Below are positions 24,938 to 37,093 of a DNA stretch of 64,000 nt, in pieces. A program made the translations under genes and the position numbers. The notes under the pieces were generated by a model that saw only the letters and a program-made list of their open reading frames with translations, was not told the DNA's origin and ran no database searches. The stretch is from Moringa oleifera (Eukaryota; Streptophyta; Magnoliopsida; Brassicales; Moringaceae): positions 6,014,001 to 6,078,000 of the forward strand of contig JAJFZO010000889.1 of assembly GCA_021397835.1 (NCBI GenBank). The letters run 5' to 3'. Positions within the stretch are counted from its first letter, which is position 1. Each line of letters starts with the position of its first letter.

Positions 24938-25093
24938 CTACCTAACCATATCATTCAAATATGTAAACAATAAGCAGAAAACATTTCTTTTGATCAACAT
25001 GTAGGCCCTGTACATCAAAGAGCTACCTAATTATATCATTCAAATAATGTAAACAATCAGCAGAAAGCGTTGCTTTTGCGTTAACATGTAAGC
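24938..25093. repeat. Two-copy imperfect repeat of about 70 bp
   Basis: Copy 1 (24938-25006) and copy 2 (25023-25093) both run from CTACCTAA through ATATCATTCAAAT, TGTAAACAAT and CAGAAA to AACATGTA(A/G)GC, with several substitutions and small indels. The spacing is about 85 bases. It is an older duplication than the neighbouring 36-bp repeat. Confidence 0.8.
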
Positions 25094-25309
25094 AGCAGGG
25101 AGTTGCATTTCATCAAACCTGACTTCGGAAAAACCAGAAAGGTTAGTCTTGATCAATTAAAACTGCACCTAAGATGCGACATCCTTAAAATATGAATGAA
25201 ATGTTATACACACATGTACAATTAGACATGGACGCCTGAAATTATTTCTACAAAGACCAGTCCTATAAAGCACAAGTTAAATAATTGTGGAACATTGTTA
25301 ATTCTTGAA

Positions 25310-27766
25310 TCATAAATGATATGTATCCCAGTCAAAATTGGGTTGTGCGAAGACCTCATAATCAATAGGCCCATCTACAATGCTATCAACATTTTGTATG
25401 CCTTCCAGGAGAGCTGGGTGAAAACTATCATTATCAGAAGGCAAAAGTTTGTACATCACTAACAATCCAAGTGTAAATATGGCTTGCAGCTTCGTGGAAT
25501 CACCTTTGACTGAAAAGAACAGGAGCATTGAAATGAGGAACAAATCAACGCAGAACCGCATGATACCCAAGACAGTGTCCATCAACTTCCCATCATTGCC
25601 AGCAGGAAACCCACGGACTCTATATATGAACAAAAAGTTGTACTTATCAACAACGTATCTATAACCGAAATAAACTGCACCAACAGGGACCACAAGCGGA
25701 GCAAATGAAGAATATATCATCGTCAGGGCAAATATTGTCAAATTAAATGCATAATATTGTGCAAAATCAAATTTCTGCTTGGGTATAGGTGATGTTCGAC
25801 TGAGAGGATATACAGAAAGGTCTTGTCCTGGTGGACCCATGCCATTCAATGTGGGCGAGTCAAACACGCTGTCAGGCATCAGTGGTCTACGAAGACTATT
25901 GATTTCCTGATGCTCTAAGGGGTACTCTTCACTTTGTTCTGGAACCAGCTGCAACATGTCATTCTTCCGAAACTTCTGAATGTTCTTTTTAATCCATGGA
26001 ACCGGTGCCAACAGGTCATAAGATATACCCAGGAAAGTGCTTGTGATTAGAAAGGCGAGAGAGGAAAGGCATGATCTCGACAGGAAGGATGGACTCATGT
26101 ATTCTTCGATCCTCTTGCAATCTTCCCCATCCAAATAGCACCGACCCATGCGTAGGATTGTACCCTCTAGTGATGACTCAACAAGAGCCCTCAATAGAAT
26201 AAGATTTACAAGGAAAAAGCAAACCATCTTCAGAAGAGCAGCTCTTTGCTCCCCAGACACAGTCAGATGCCGTTCAAACTTGGACAGATAAGAAAGAGCT
26301 GAAGGGATCACTATATACATACTCACAAATACAATTACATTGGGCAAGAACTGAAAAATTAAGGACCCAAGCCAACCAGAAGTTTGCACCCAAGCCAACC
26401 ACAACTGAGCATGATCCATTGCTTCTGCATTGATAATCCGCCCAGCACTCTTCACAGCACTGATCAATGCAAGAGGCGAACTAAAAAATACAAGCATCAG
26501 AAGCAAACATGTGTTCACAACCACCCTCCGCAATCTGAGAGAAAACTTGGTTGATCCCAAATGGTTCCAGTAAATATCAGTTGCCAATGGAGCTCGCTCA
26601 ACTTTCCACTGGTTCCTCTGCAACCGCAACTCCATCACAGAGAAGAACTTCCCAATCCGCCTCTTTTTCTCATTTCGAAAATCCTGAACAGCCTTGTTAG
26701 CTGTGTACACATCCTTAAACATCACAAAAGCAACGCCAGCACTCGGTGCACATCCTTCTTTATAAGCTGTCAATTCAGTCTCGAGCTCAGCTCTCAGTTC
26801 TTGCAGTTTCCTCAACTTCTCTTCATCTGTAAAACCCAATCTATCCATAACCTGACCCCAAAAGTATTTCACCTTCTTCCACAAATTATGCCCCCAATGC
26901 ATCAAGCCTCCATTTTCATCATCTTCTGGTAAAAGCCTAGAGTCCATCTTAGCAACCAACCAAGTAATCTCATCCCTAACCTTAACCAACTCCGTTGCTA
27001 AGTCATCTAATGCACACAAATCCAAGGGCACAATAACCCTATAAACTTTCCCAGGATACCTGTGTTGAAAATAGTTTTGCAACACAGTCCTATCAGCCCC
27101 CAGACATTTAGGTAGCCCCTGCACCATAATGGTAAAAATGGCAGTAGAACTCGCATTGGGATCACTCAAATTCCCATTCCCATCCCTAAACCTTGTGACC
27201 TTTAACCTCTCTTCAACAGCAGAAATACCAAAGTGCGCTATAACAACGATAACAACAACGAAAACAAAATGCATCCAGAGCAAAGCCGAACCTTTTTCGA
27301 TGTGAGTTATAGTTGTCTTCGAGAACTGATCGTCCAGCACAGCGGTCCCCGCATAGAGATTCAACGGAAGCATCAGGGAAACCGATAAAACGGCGATGGA
27401 TATAAGGAGGGCGAAGCTGCCGCCTTCGATGAGGAGGAATTGTGCAGCGTCGGCGCCGCAGTGGCGAGCGATCTCCCGACCCGTAGCGTGCCAAACAGCG
27501 AGGAGCTTGGCAGCGAGGGCAGCGGGCCCCGGCATCCGCCGGTGGTCGCTTCTCAACTTCACTAAGAAAAAGATAAGGATGCAACAGAACAGGCCCATCA
27601 CCGAGATGTTGAGGAGGTACTGGATGTTTCCATACCACGCCCCACTAATATCTGGGTCGTCTCCGCCTCCTCCACCAGGTGTGGAGGACGGGGGAGAAGA
27701 GAGAGCGAGGTCCATGGCAATGGAGGACAGTGGGGGAAAGATTGCGGGTAAATTGGGGGGGCCCAT
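25310..27766 (-). CDS. OSCA4.1: OSCA/CSC1-like hyperosmolality-gated cation channel (OSCA4 type)
   Basis: A single 818-codon exon. The layout is that of the OSCA/TMEM63 family: an N-terminal membrane segment (about 50-70), two more (about 115-135 and 165-187), then a cytosolic RNA-recognition-like domain with [20 protein letters not shown] and [11 protein letters not shown] multi-helix DUF221 (RSN1_7TM) region follows from about 405 to 765, with a short C-terminus. Family members form mechano- or osmo-sensitive Ca2+-permeable channels. Most plant OSCA genes have many introns; the intronless form, Gly-rich N-terminus and length match the clade 4 member At4g35870 as I recall it. A second Met at about codon 18 (27715) would also be a reasonable start. 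The gene looks intact. Channel activity of clade 4 is less well established than for clade 1, so function is by family. Confidence 0.88.
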   Translation of the reverse strand: MGPPNLPAIFPPLSSIAMDLALSSPPSSTPGGGGGDDPDISGAWYGNIQYLLNISVMGLFCCILIFFLVKLRSDHRRMPGPAALAAKLLAVWHATGREIARHCGADAAQFLLIEGGSFALLISIAVLSVSLMLPLNLYAGTAVLDDQFSKTTITHIEKGSALLWMHFVFVVVIVVIAHFGISAVEERLKVTRFRDGNGNLSDPNASSTAIFTIMVQGLPKCLGADRTVLQNYFQHRYPGKVYRVIVPLDLCALDDLATELVKVRDEITWLVAKMDSRLLPEDDENGGLMHWGHNLWKKVKYFWGQVMDRLGFTDEEKLRKLQELRAELETELTAYKEGCAPSAGVAFVMFKDVYTANKAVQDFRNEKKRRIGKFFSVMELRLQRNQWKVERAPLATDIYWNHLGSTKFSLRLRRVVVNTCLLLMLVFFSSPLALISAVKSAGRIINAEAMDHAQLWLAWVQTSGWLGSLIFQFLPNVIVFVSMYIVIPSALSYLSKFERHLTVSGEQRAALLKMVCFFLVNLILLRALVESSLEGTILRMGRCYLDGEDCKRIEEYMSPSFLSRSCLSSLAFLITSTFLGISYDLLAPVPWIKKNIQKFRKNDMLQLVPEQSEEYPLEHQEINSLRRPLMPDSVFDSPTLNGMGPPGQDLSVYPLSRTSPIPKQKFDFAQYYAFNLTIFALTMIYSSFAPLVVPVGAVYFGYRYVVDKYNFLFIYRVRGFPAGNDGKLMDTVLGIMRFCVDLFLISMLLFFSVKGDSTKLQAIFTLGLLVMYKLLPSDNDSFHPALLEGIQNVDSIVDGPIDYEVFAQPNFDWDTYHL

Positions 27767-27776
27767 GGGGGATTTC

Positions 27777-28148
27777 TTAGGGTTTTAGGCGCCTAGATTT
27801 TCAACGGATATTTTTGTTCATCAGACATGAATTTTCTTCTCCTTAACAGAAATTAGGGTTAGCGTTACAGATTCTAAAGGGCGATTGAGATCAAGAAGGA
27901 GACGGATGCACTGTGCACGAGGCAGAAGGAAGGGCTGTGGATCAGCGACAGGCAGAAAAGCAGACGTGGGGGTCCCGGTGGTGCAGAAGGATTAGGAATT
28001 TTAAGAATCCGCCCCGTAAAACCGAGGATCTTTTTAGTCGCACCCCTGATGATGATGTTATTTCCACCACCAAACACGGCATTAAGAAACGACAACACTT
28101 CAGCCGAAGAAGGGCCCCAGTCCTCGATCCGACACCGCATTGGGCCCA
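27777..28148 (-). promoter_or_regulatory. Telo-box and site II motif upstream of the OSCA gene
   Basis: On the gene's strand AAAACCCTAA (27786-27777) lies about 10 bases before the start codon, inside the likely leader. The palindromic TTGGGCCCA occurs at 28140-28148, about 375 bases upstream. The spacing resembles promoters of constitutively expressed plant genes. Motif evidence only. Confidence 0.45.
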
Positions 28149-30987
28149 TTTACAACTGGCACAATCTGCCACTGGTCCTCATGGCCCTAAGCAAACCAAC
28201 TTTCTACTCTCTTCTCTGTCTCTCCCCGTGAAGAATACGACGTTCCCCTCCATCTTGAAAACAGAGAAGCAAGAGAGCAGAAGAAGAACGGGAAAAATCC
28301 CATGATCTTTTTTTTAAAGGAATAAAAGATAACTTAACAAATATTAATAAATTTAAAAAATAATTAAATTTTACTGCACATAACATTATGATTTTATATA
28401 ATTTTAAAAAATAAAAAATTACACATGTAATAAATTAAAAATAATTAAAACAATTAAGACAATCCTTCTCCCACGTGAATCACATTTGACATATCATATT
28501 CCTATAATTTGTAATTTGAAAGGGCTCGACTAATAATTATGTTTTTTTTATTAATTAATTATTGTCGTTATCACCATCCAATATGACTTCTAACAAGAGA
28601 GCAATAGCCTAACATTGACTCGACAATATAAATCTACCACTGAACCATGTTGTTCCGGTTGCTTACTATGTCCTTCTCAACAGTGTTTTATCATTTGGTC
28701 CGCAAACCTTATGGCAAATCAAATATATTCGATAATACCTTACTTTATACGCCTCTGTGATATGTTTAATTTATTATATTATTTTCGTGTTAATTTGGCA
28801 GCTGTTATCAAAAACAGAGTTGGAATAGGAAGGTATGCTTTATCCTATGAATCTTATTTTTTTAAAATGCAATTATTATAAACTGTCATTTAATTATTAT
28901 TTATTTAGGTTAGGCACCGAAGCTAGGGAGTACTACGTAGCGTAATAGTAATCCACAAGATTTTGCAACCTGTTCGTCCTTGATAGTTGACGCGTGTCAT
29001 CTCGAAGGAGAACCGACCTCTGCAGTTTGACTGTTGGGGATTCATCTACCAATACCGAAACAATACGCAACAGAGGTACACGTGTCAAGACTTGAGAGGA
29101 GAGTAAAATGTTATTCCCTATCCTCACCCTAAAGACAAGGAAAATATTAATTGCAGGAAAAATATCTCATGCAGTACCAAGCTTTAAGGATTAATTTGTT
29201 TTCGGCAATAAGCAAAGTCTTTCCTCTTGGTCCGCAGAGAGAACAATCTATGTTAATTATGTAATTTTTATAATTATATTGATAAATAATAATAAAAATC
29301 TCATAAATAGTCAAATTATATTTATTTATGTAACAAATTTTCAAACTGTTAATATGTAATTAATTTAAATAAATTATGAATATTATGTTGTTTTAATTTG
29401 TGACACATTGTAAATATTATTCATTTTAAAATTTTAATTACTATAAATTTTATTTTTTTAATCATACGTTTTTTGAATAATCCTAGATTTAATGAAATTG
29501 ATTCATATATCATTATATTGACTGATTCACTTTTCTTTATAAAAAATTTATATTTTAAATTTTGAATTAAAAATATATGTCACCATTATAAAGCGTAAAA
29601 TTGCTATCAATAAGGCAAAAAAATTGTAAAATGTGGTTACACTAAAAATCATTTAAAAAAATAAATCTATATATTAATTTTATATGAAGATTAATTGTGA
29701 ATATTATTTTATTTAAATATGTTATTTTTAAAATAAATATTGGTTTCTAAATTTTCGTTCACATAATATAATAAACTTGGAGTGAAAATAAGGAAAGAGG
29801 TCAGGCAGAAATTTGGAAGGACGAGGCATGCTGTTTGGGTGTACACGTAAATCCATGTAAATAAAGGGGGTTCCTAGCAAAAAAAAAATATAACTTATCA
29901 CGAATATTTTTTCTTTTTAGGGTTTTCCTTTTTTCGTCTGTCTTTCTATCTACTTTCTCTTCCTTTGGTTATCTGTGGAGCCCATGGCTGCCCATATGCA
30001 TTGCTGGCTTTCAGCCATCGCTTTGTTCGTTTTCTTTTATAGGCCCTTTGTCTGCTGAGAGACCAAGGAGAGAGTTCCAGTTTGTTCAATCAATAGCACT
30101 GATAGAGAAGAGAACTCTTTCTATTCGGTTATCTTTATCTGTCTATCTATCTATCAGTCCACTTATTTCCTTTTATCTTCGTTTGTATTGGCCCGCCGGA
30201 AAAGTGGAGAGTAATAAAGATAATCAGGAAGCCGAGTGAACCAAACTCCCCTTTTGCATACAGTTTTCGATTTGATGGATCTATAGATCTAACACTGTCA
30301 TACCCACATGTATTGCTCCGTTTCCTTTAGATCTCCATCGTTTTCATCCGTTGTGATTCAGTAGCTGACCTGAAACGTTACGCGTAGCCTAACTGTACTG
30401 TGAGTTTTGTTTCCCTTTCCTTATTTGTTTTCTTTCTCCGCGCAATTGATGTGATTGACTACTTCCTTTAAATGTCTGCTTTCTTTCTCCTTTTTTTTTG
30501 AGTTTTTTTTTTTGGCGGGGGGGGGGGGTGGAGGAGCTGGTATGTTACTGAATTTTTGGGTGTATGACCACATAAACTGCTTGTTTGAAGTGTGGAATGC
30601 AGAGGTAAATTTGACTTTATTGGCCATAGTTTGTGGTGTCTCTTGTTTATTAATTCACATACAGAAAGTATTAGTGGCCCGTGTCTTTCTTGGTTATAGG
30701 CAGAACTAGATATGGGTTTTGCATTTCAGATCTTTATTTTTCTTAATCCTGAGTCGGTTAACTCAAACTTAGAATGTGATCTGTTTTCTCTTACTACATG
30801 TTTTGACTCAGTCATATAAGTGATCCTGGTTTCTGCATTACCTTGAGTTCTTTGCTGGTTTTGATAGCTTAATACCAAATATTGTTGTTTTCAGGGGAGA
30901 AGTCCGGTGGGGTTTATTGCCAGAGAGTGTTATTGCATCTGTTTTTGGATGTTGAGGAATTGGAGGCTGGCCCCGGTGAGATGAGGG
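27787..30987. other. Divergent intergenic region and leader of the PP2C gene
   Basis: The left 400 bases are the OSCA promoter. From about 28310 to 29760 the DNA is very AT-rich with no coding signal and no recognisable transposon ends. A G-box (CACGTG) lies at 28471-28476. The PP2C leader probably begins near 30050-30350. A likely 5'-UTR intron ends at the acceptor TTGTTGTTTTCAG around 30894; it includes a 12-base G run at 30517-30528. Intron bounds are inferred from splice-like sequence only. Confidence 0.4.
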
Positions 30988-31127
30988 ATGTTATCAAGGT
31001 TGATGAATTTCCTCCGGGCCTGCTGGCGGCCATCATTGGACCTTTATGTCCACAAGGGTTCGGATGCAGCAGGCCGACAAGAGGGGCTTCTCTGGTACAA
31101 AGATGCTGGGCAGCACTTCCATGGTGA
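30981..31127 (+). other. Upstream open reading frame overlapping the PP2C start
   Basis: An ATG at 30981, seven bases before the PP2C start at 30988 and in another frame, opens a frame of 48 residues that ends at 31127 inside the coding region. If the leader includes 30894-30987, scanning ribosomes meet this ATG first. It could reduce translation of the phosphatase. The peptide (starting [10 protein letters not shown]) has no known features. Confidence 0.5.
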
Positions 31128-34100
31128 ATTCTCAATGGCTGTTGTTCAGGCCAACAATTTGCTCGAAGACCAGAGCCAGATTGAGTCTGGCTCTTTGAGT
31201 ACACTTGAGTCTGGCCCCTATGGCACCTTTGTTGGAATTTATGATGGTCATGGTGGGCCTGAGACTTCACGCTACATCAATGATCATCTATTCCAGCACC
31301 TAAAGGGTAAGAAACCTAAACTAACTGCACAATTGTTTCTTTGTTAGAAGCTTCTCCTTTGGAGTTTTTGGGTTGCTGTCAAGAACTAAGTTGTTACCAT
31401 TAATGATTAGTTAACAATGGAATTTGCAGGCTTTGCAACTGAGCAGCAATCCATGTCTGTTGATGTGATAAAGAAAGCATATCAAGCAACAGAAGAAGGA
31501 TTTCTCTCTCTTGTCACCAAACAATGGCCTATGAAGCCCCAGATTGCAGCTGTTGGATCTTGCTGTCTGGTCGGTGTGATCTGTGGTGGGGCCCTTTACA
31601 TTGCTAACCTTGGTGATTCTCGTGCTGTGCTAGGGAGGGTTGTGAAAGCAACGGGGGAGGTTCTTGCCATCCAGCTGTCAGCAGAGCATAATGTGGGCAT
31701 AGAGTCTGTCCGGCAAGAGATGCATTCTTTGCATCCAGATGACTCGCATATTGTAGTTTTAAAGCACAATGTATGGCGTGTAAAAGGCCTCATACAGGTA
31801 AGTTATTTTCTGTGGTGCCAATTTTGGATGTTCAACTTCAAATTATACCCTGTATCATGTTAATTTGCAGACTGTTTAGCTTTCTGTATGCCTTTGCTCT
31901 AAGTAGCCTAATAATGATTAAAGGTGTGCTTAGCAAGTGGAAAACCAAGAGTGTGTATTGACATGACTAAGGAACCCTAAGAGCAATAGGTGGCTAAAAG
32001 TGGCTGGGCTGGAGCTGCACGTACCATGAAAAGGCAAAGAAAGGGCGAGCTTCTAAGATAGGCTTTATGTCCAGAATCAGTTTTGCCTGCTATATTTCAT
32101 CTTTTAACTAATGAAATTCATGGACAGTTGTAAGGTGTAATGAAATACAGGATTGTTTGGACAGTATCCTAAGGAATTTATAAGTCTGACTCTTCCTGTC
32201 TGAGTAGAGGGTTGTGATGGTGTGCTTGAAAAATTGTCAGTGATAGGACAACCAAACAATTAAGTGGGATATAGAAAGAAAAAAAATATTTAGGTGTAAA
32301 AATTGACTAGTAAAGTGGTGGACTTTACAAACCAAAGGGCATGAAAATTATATATTGCGATGATGAAGTCATCAAGTAGAATCAAGTGGATAACAAATCT
32401 GGAAAGGGAAACTTGACTGCTAATAGCCTGATATTTTAGGGTTGGCTTTGAGATCCTAAGGTTTGTATCTTAAAGGATGGCCTTATTGACCTGTGTAGAG
32501 TATGATGACCATGGGATTCTGTCTAAAGGATCAGAAGGAAGTAGCATTTTCAAACTTAGCTTCAAGAATAAGGAACCAGATACTTTGCTGTTCGCTTATT
32601 GCTAGTATGAGAGTCAGCTAATACATAATGCTTTCTGTACTACCAGTTAAAAAAAAAAAAAAAAAGGAGGATGACGACGTAAGAACATCAAAAAGCAGTG
32701 GGGCAAGTTTCTTGATATCTGTGTTTACACTGTAACATTATAAGATTTTACAGCATCTGGTCCATTTTTAATTGAGAAAGTAATAATATAAAAAATGGAC
32801 GATATTGGAAAATCCAATATCTTGATCTTTTGGCATCATATTTGAATCACATCTCATTTATTATTTACTGTTGCTATGTTAATGAAGGTTGAGAATCCAA
32901 ATGGCCCCCTGTGCCATTACCATCTATTGCATGTTGTGGATGTAGAAGTTTTAGGTTGGATATCTTGTAATATTCCTTTCAAGGTGTTAATTAGTTCTTC
33001 TTGTGACAATGCGCTTTTATGATTTTTATGGTTCAAGATGACTAGAAGTTTGAAGAGAACAGAATTAGAAGCAACATGCCCAATTTCCAGGGTTTCATTT
33101 TCATTGCCTTCAAAGCTTCTATCTGGTTGTGATGATATCACAAACATGATTTTTTTGCATGATTTATTTGACAATGGAAGTGGACTTTCCTGAGCACTGA
33201 TGAAATTATGAACTGGTTCCTTAGAACTACAAGGGCCTAGTTTGACATCTTGATAATGACATGTGATATAATAGTGCCTTCTACATTTTAAGTTTTGCTC
33301 AATTCTGATACTTAAATAGTACTTCTTCTATTGTAGATTTCAAGATCTATCGGGGACGTATACCTAAAGAAGGCTGAGTTTAACCGGGAACCTTTGTATG
33401 CAAAGTTTCGCCTTCGTGAACCTTTTAAAAGGCCAATTTTAAGCTCTGAGCCCTCAATTTCTGTGCATGAACTCCAACCTCATGATCGGTTTCTTATATT
33501 TGCTTCTGATGGGCTGTGGGAGCATCTTAGCAATCAAGAAGCAGTTGATATCGTTCAAAATCACCCATGCAGTGTAAGATACCTTTCTAGAAAGGAATAG
33601 GCTTTTTTATTTTTCTTTTGCTAAATCGCACTTCTCTTTAGTCGTTGTGGTTACTCTACCAAACATTTCTCGTAGATGATGCATAATCACAGCTTTCAAG
33701 GCTACATATTTGGACTTACTAAATCTTGAATCAGGCTTTTATCCTTCACTAGGATTGACTTTGTTTATTGTGAATATGCCATTCTGATATTTTCATTTGT
33801 TTTGGAGGGGATATAGATACATATTGGAGATTCATAGTTATTTCATGCACAAAGCTCTCTTAATGTGTTATGCAACTCAATAGATTCATTTGGTACAACT
33901 TCATTATTTAACAGTTCATTGCTTCTTATCATCCAGGGAAGTGCCAGGAGACTTGTGAAAGCTGCCCTGCAGGAAGCTGCTAAAAAGAGAGAAATGAGAT
34001 ACTCAGATCTGAAGAAGATTGACCGTGGTGTTCGACGGCATTTCCATGATGACATCACAGTTGCAGTTGTATTTCTTGACTCTAGTGTTGTGAGCAGAGC

Positions 34101-34206
34101 CAGCGCAGTAAAAGGCCCTTCATTGTCCTTAAAAGGGGGTGGTGTCAATTTTCCTGCAAAAATTTTAGCCCCTTGTGCCACACCAGTGGAGCTAGATGCT
34201 GCTTAG
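30988..34206 (+). CDS. Clade D protein phosphatase 2C
   Basis: Four coding exons (30988-31306, 31430-31797, 33337-33573, 33937-34206) give 397 residues. PP2C motifs are in order: VGIYDGHGG (metal Asp86), [51 protein letters not shown] (Asp about 287) and [12 protein letters not shown] (Asp about 346). The N-terminus with CWRP and [10 protein letters not shown], and the tail with [11 protein letters not shown], are typical of Arabidopsis clade D phosphatases (PP2C38-like). Family members are Mn/Mg-dependent Ser/Thr phosphatases; some dephosphorylate plasma-membrane H+-ATPases under SAUR control, and PP2C38 acts on the immune kinase BIK1. Which applies here cannot be told. Intron 2 is long (1.5 kb) and contains an 18-base A run near 32647. 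The start is followed by another in-frame Met six codons on. Intact gene. Confidence 0.93.
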
Positions 34207-34290
34207 TGAAGCTGGTGCTTTATGTTGTTGTATCTAGCGCAAGAACCTTTTGGAAAAATTGATAGTACCATCTACTAGCATATGCAGGGT

Positions 34291-34313
34291 GAAGAGAAGA
34301 GAAGAGAAGAGAA
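34291..34313. repeat. Pentanucleotide (GAAGA) microsatellite
   Basis: Several copies of GAAGA in a row lie in the probable PP2C 3' UTR, about 85 bases past the stop codon, followed by a looser GA tract to about 34322. A simple repeat. Confidence 0.75.
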
Positions 34314-36291
34314 TAGAGAGAGGAAGGTCCTGTGTTTTAATTAAATTTTTTATGTACAATATAACATGTTAACTTGGATCATGTACTTTATTTAGTTCTT
34401 TGAGCACTTTGAGCTGAAAAGGCAGGAAAGAATCAGGAAAGTAGGGCTCACCTGTGTGACACTGAGGATTCTTCCTTTGAAACAGTCTTATTTATGTCCT
34501 GAGTTACTTTTCCTTTCTCTCTTCTTTATCCTAAGATTTTGGATTATGTAAATCTAGATGAAACTACTTCCCTAAAACTTGCGATTTCTCACCCATCTTG
34601 TTTGCATTTTGTGCTTCCACATTGTATTGCAGGCAGCAGCTTAAAGGATATTAGCTCTTACAAAAAGGTAGGCTTCTCTCTCCGGAAGAAGAGGTTTCTG
34701 TTAATGATGCTGTCTGTTATTCTGGTCTGTTTATAGGCTCTTGAGAGTTCTGACAAATTAAATCCCATTATATTTCAAAGAGATAATGTGTTAGTTTTAA
34801 GTATAAACCCTAGAAAGGATGTGTTACACTTAAAACTGTGGAGTTTTTGTTATCTCAAATGTATATGCAGGACAAAGAATCTATCAACAGCAACTGCAGG
34901 CCACTCTCTCATGTCTGAAAGGTGTAACTTTGACTACAAAGGCTATTTTACATAGTATTGTTTTTTCAATTATTGCAGGGACTAAGCTTTAACTGTTTTG
35001 AGCATTAGCATGACGATAACTTTCTATTCTATCTAGGACCAATTCTTCTATCTTTAACTTTGGATAATCAACATTTTATATATTTTATGTCTTGGAAGAT
35101 GAATTATGCTGTTTTGTAACTGATAGTGTGGCATCTTTGTGGTTGATTGGATCTAAGTGGGATAAGGGTGGCAGAAACAATTGACAATATCTTGTTCATA
35201 GCATGATGAATCAGGAGTCAATAGTTAATAATATAGCAGCCCAAATAATTTATAAGATGTTACGTCTCTGATCTGACGTTTATGGCTTAAATGGCATTTA
35301 GTGTAAGTGGACCAACATCTGTTGCTAACGTGAGAGGCAATAGTAGCAGTACTGGGGGAGATTTTCTAGGGAAAGTGACGCAGAGGAGAGAGAATGAAAT
35401 TGGAGAGATTCAATAGTGGTGGTGCTGCAGCAATTTCTCACCTGGAATCCAGCAGCATATTCACGTCCATTCATGACCATCAGTGACCCACTTGTCTGAC
35501 TTGTCTCTTCTCTTGGCATTTTCGTGGGCTCTAGTCTCTATGCCCAAATAGTGAGCTCTGAGCTACCATTCCTCTGTAATTTCAAGCTCCTCTGCTCCAC
35601 TCCTCATGTTCCTTTGACTAATCTTTTACATTTTCTGTTGTTTCAGCCTTCATTTTGGTTGTTGAAACAGCTGTTTGGTGGTTTGTCTCTGTTCAGCACC
35701 ACTTGCATGGAAGATAATATGGTTACAACATTTGAAAAGCAGGTTGTTCTGTACGAGAAAGACAACATACTGTCTGTAAACTCCATTTACGAGGGCAGTA
35801 ACAATAGTATAAACTTAGCAGAATCATGAGAAATGCTACCATGAAGTATCATAATGCCCATGTCTAAGGTTGTCCTCCGGAAGGGAGAGACCCAGTTGTC
35901 TGTGTTCTAGCAGCTAATATTCACTGCATGTCCATAAATTCTCTTTGTAGCAACAGATCCTTAAAGGAGGAAGGCTTCCATGTTGTCTCTGTACAAGCTT
36001 TTTCTCTCTACTTCTCTCTCTCCCAGTGATTGCCATGTTTCTTGGATTCATTACTTGAAGAAATGCTTACATTCAATTCCATACATGACTCTGCCCTTCG
36101 AGAATTTATGGGCTATTACGCACTTTCCAGAGGGACCCTTTACAGGCACAGCTCCTTGACAATCCAGCATGGGCAACCTCAAAACTGGTAGTGCGGCCAT
36201 TATCGTACCATCATTTTAGCACCATAGGATAGGCCCTATTGTTCACCCTATTAACTGCTGGTTTTATTGTCCTAAAGAGCCTGTGTCTAAG

Positions 36292-36425
36292 GAGCATCTC
36301 CATGGCACAAGTGGGGCAGCAAAGCAATAAACGTAGTCTCTCTCTCTTCTAGTCCCCGCCCCGGGGGGCGACTTGAAGAGAGAGAGACTACGTTTATTGC
36401 TTTGCTGCCCCACTTGAGCATCTCC
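36292..36425. repeat. Perfect 42-bp inverted repeat with flanking 10-bp direct repeats
   Basis: The arm 36308-36349 is exactly complementary to 36375-36416, leaving a 25-base GC-rich loop (36350-36374) that is itself partly self-complementary. The arms start CAAGTGGGGCAGCAAAGC and end in a CT/GA tract. GAGCATCTCC occurs at 36292-36301 and again at 36416-36425, overlapping the last base of the right arm. Either a very small hairpin transposon (10-bp target duplications would suit a Mutator-like origin), a template-switch inversion, or an assembly artefact. The terminal inverted repeat does not reach the left direct repeat (6 bases intervene), which weakens the transposon reading. Confidence 0.85.
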
Positions 36426-36432
36426 GAGGGTT

Positions 36433-36455
36433 GGGGGGAGGGGGGGGGGGGGGGG
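36433..36455. repeat. Long G run
   Basis: A run of G broken only by one A, directly after the hairpin. It could form a G-quadruplex in single-stranded DNA or RNA and is also a place where sequencing length errors are likely. Confidence 0.8.
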
Positions 36456-37093
36456 TTTACATTCTTCGGTCTGTCTTCTTTCTTTCAGCACCCACCCATT
36501 GAAGCTATTCTCCAGTAACTCAGTCACCAGCTACAGTCCATGGAAATTGCCAAGAAAAGTAAACAAGCTACTATTGTTTTAGAGCAGATATAGGAAAAAG
36601 AACATTAAAGCAAATCTGTTCTAAGCAAGAGCCTTTATCATCTTTCACTCCAATGAAAGTAAAGAAAAAGTTCTTGACTTGTGAGCAACCAATGTTTCTG
36701 CTGCAATGGGAATTGGGTTTTTCTGAGCATTAATGCAAAAGGGTACCCACTGTCCGTTTTGTCTTATCTTCTGACAATTCATATCTGCGTTTCCCATAAA
36801 TGTCTGCTAAAGACCAAAACCTCCTTAATTTCCAGGCACTGCAAAGAACTCCTTTTTTATTTTATTTTATCGGTTACTTACCTAGTTGCCTGATGATTCT
36901 CTGCAACTTTTTCGATGACTCCCTTTCTCCCACGGACAGTCACATCGTCAGTTTGCTGGCAAAACTCACCCTTCGTTTTTACGGCTGAGCAGAGCCTCTT
37001 TTTTACGGAGGAAAAAATTACATTTTCAGGCCTAATCAAGAACCGCCTCCGATATTGAAACTAAGCCGTCTTATAATTTTGTCGGACAGAGGA

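Larger units (their letters stand above)
23235..25309. other. Intergenic stretch with two local duplications
   Basis: This lies between the small uncharacterised gene and the 3' end of the OSCA gene. It contains two tandem repeats, listed separately. The open frames at 23637-23876 and 24329-24661 have no recognisable domain and no splice partners I could find. The part from about 25130 on is probably OSCA 3' UTR. Confidence 0.45.
34207..37093. other. Intergenic stretch with hairpin and homopolymer run
   Basis: The first few hundred bases are the PP2C 3' UTR. The middle part has only small open frames without recognisable features (35325-35519 minus, 35524-35829 plus). A perfect inverted repeat and a long G run lie at 36292-36455. 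The last 100 bases are leader of the DUF630/DUF632 gene. No gene is supported. Confidence 0.45.

Noticed and set aside
27396..27788. 130-codon plus-strand frame opposite the OSCA N-terminus
   Set aside because: A shadow of the GC-rich 5' part of the OSCA coding exon.
36264..36527. Minus-strand 87-codon frame across the hairpin and G run
   Set aside because: It is made largely of the inverted repeat and homopolymer (poly-Pro from the G run) and has no protein-like features.
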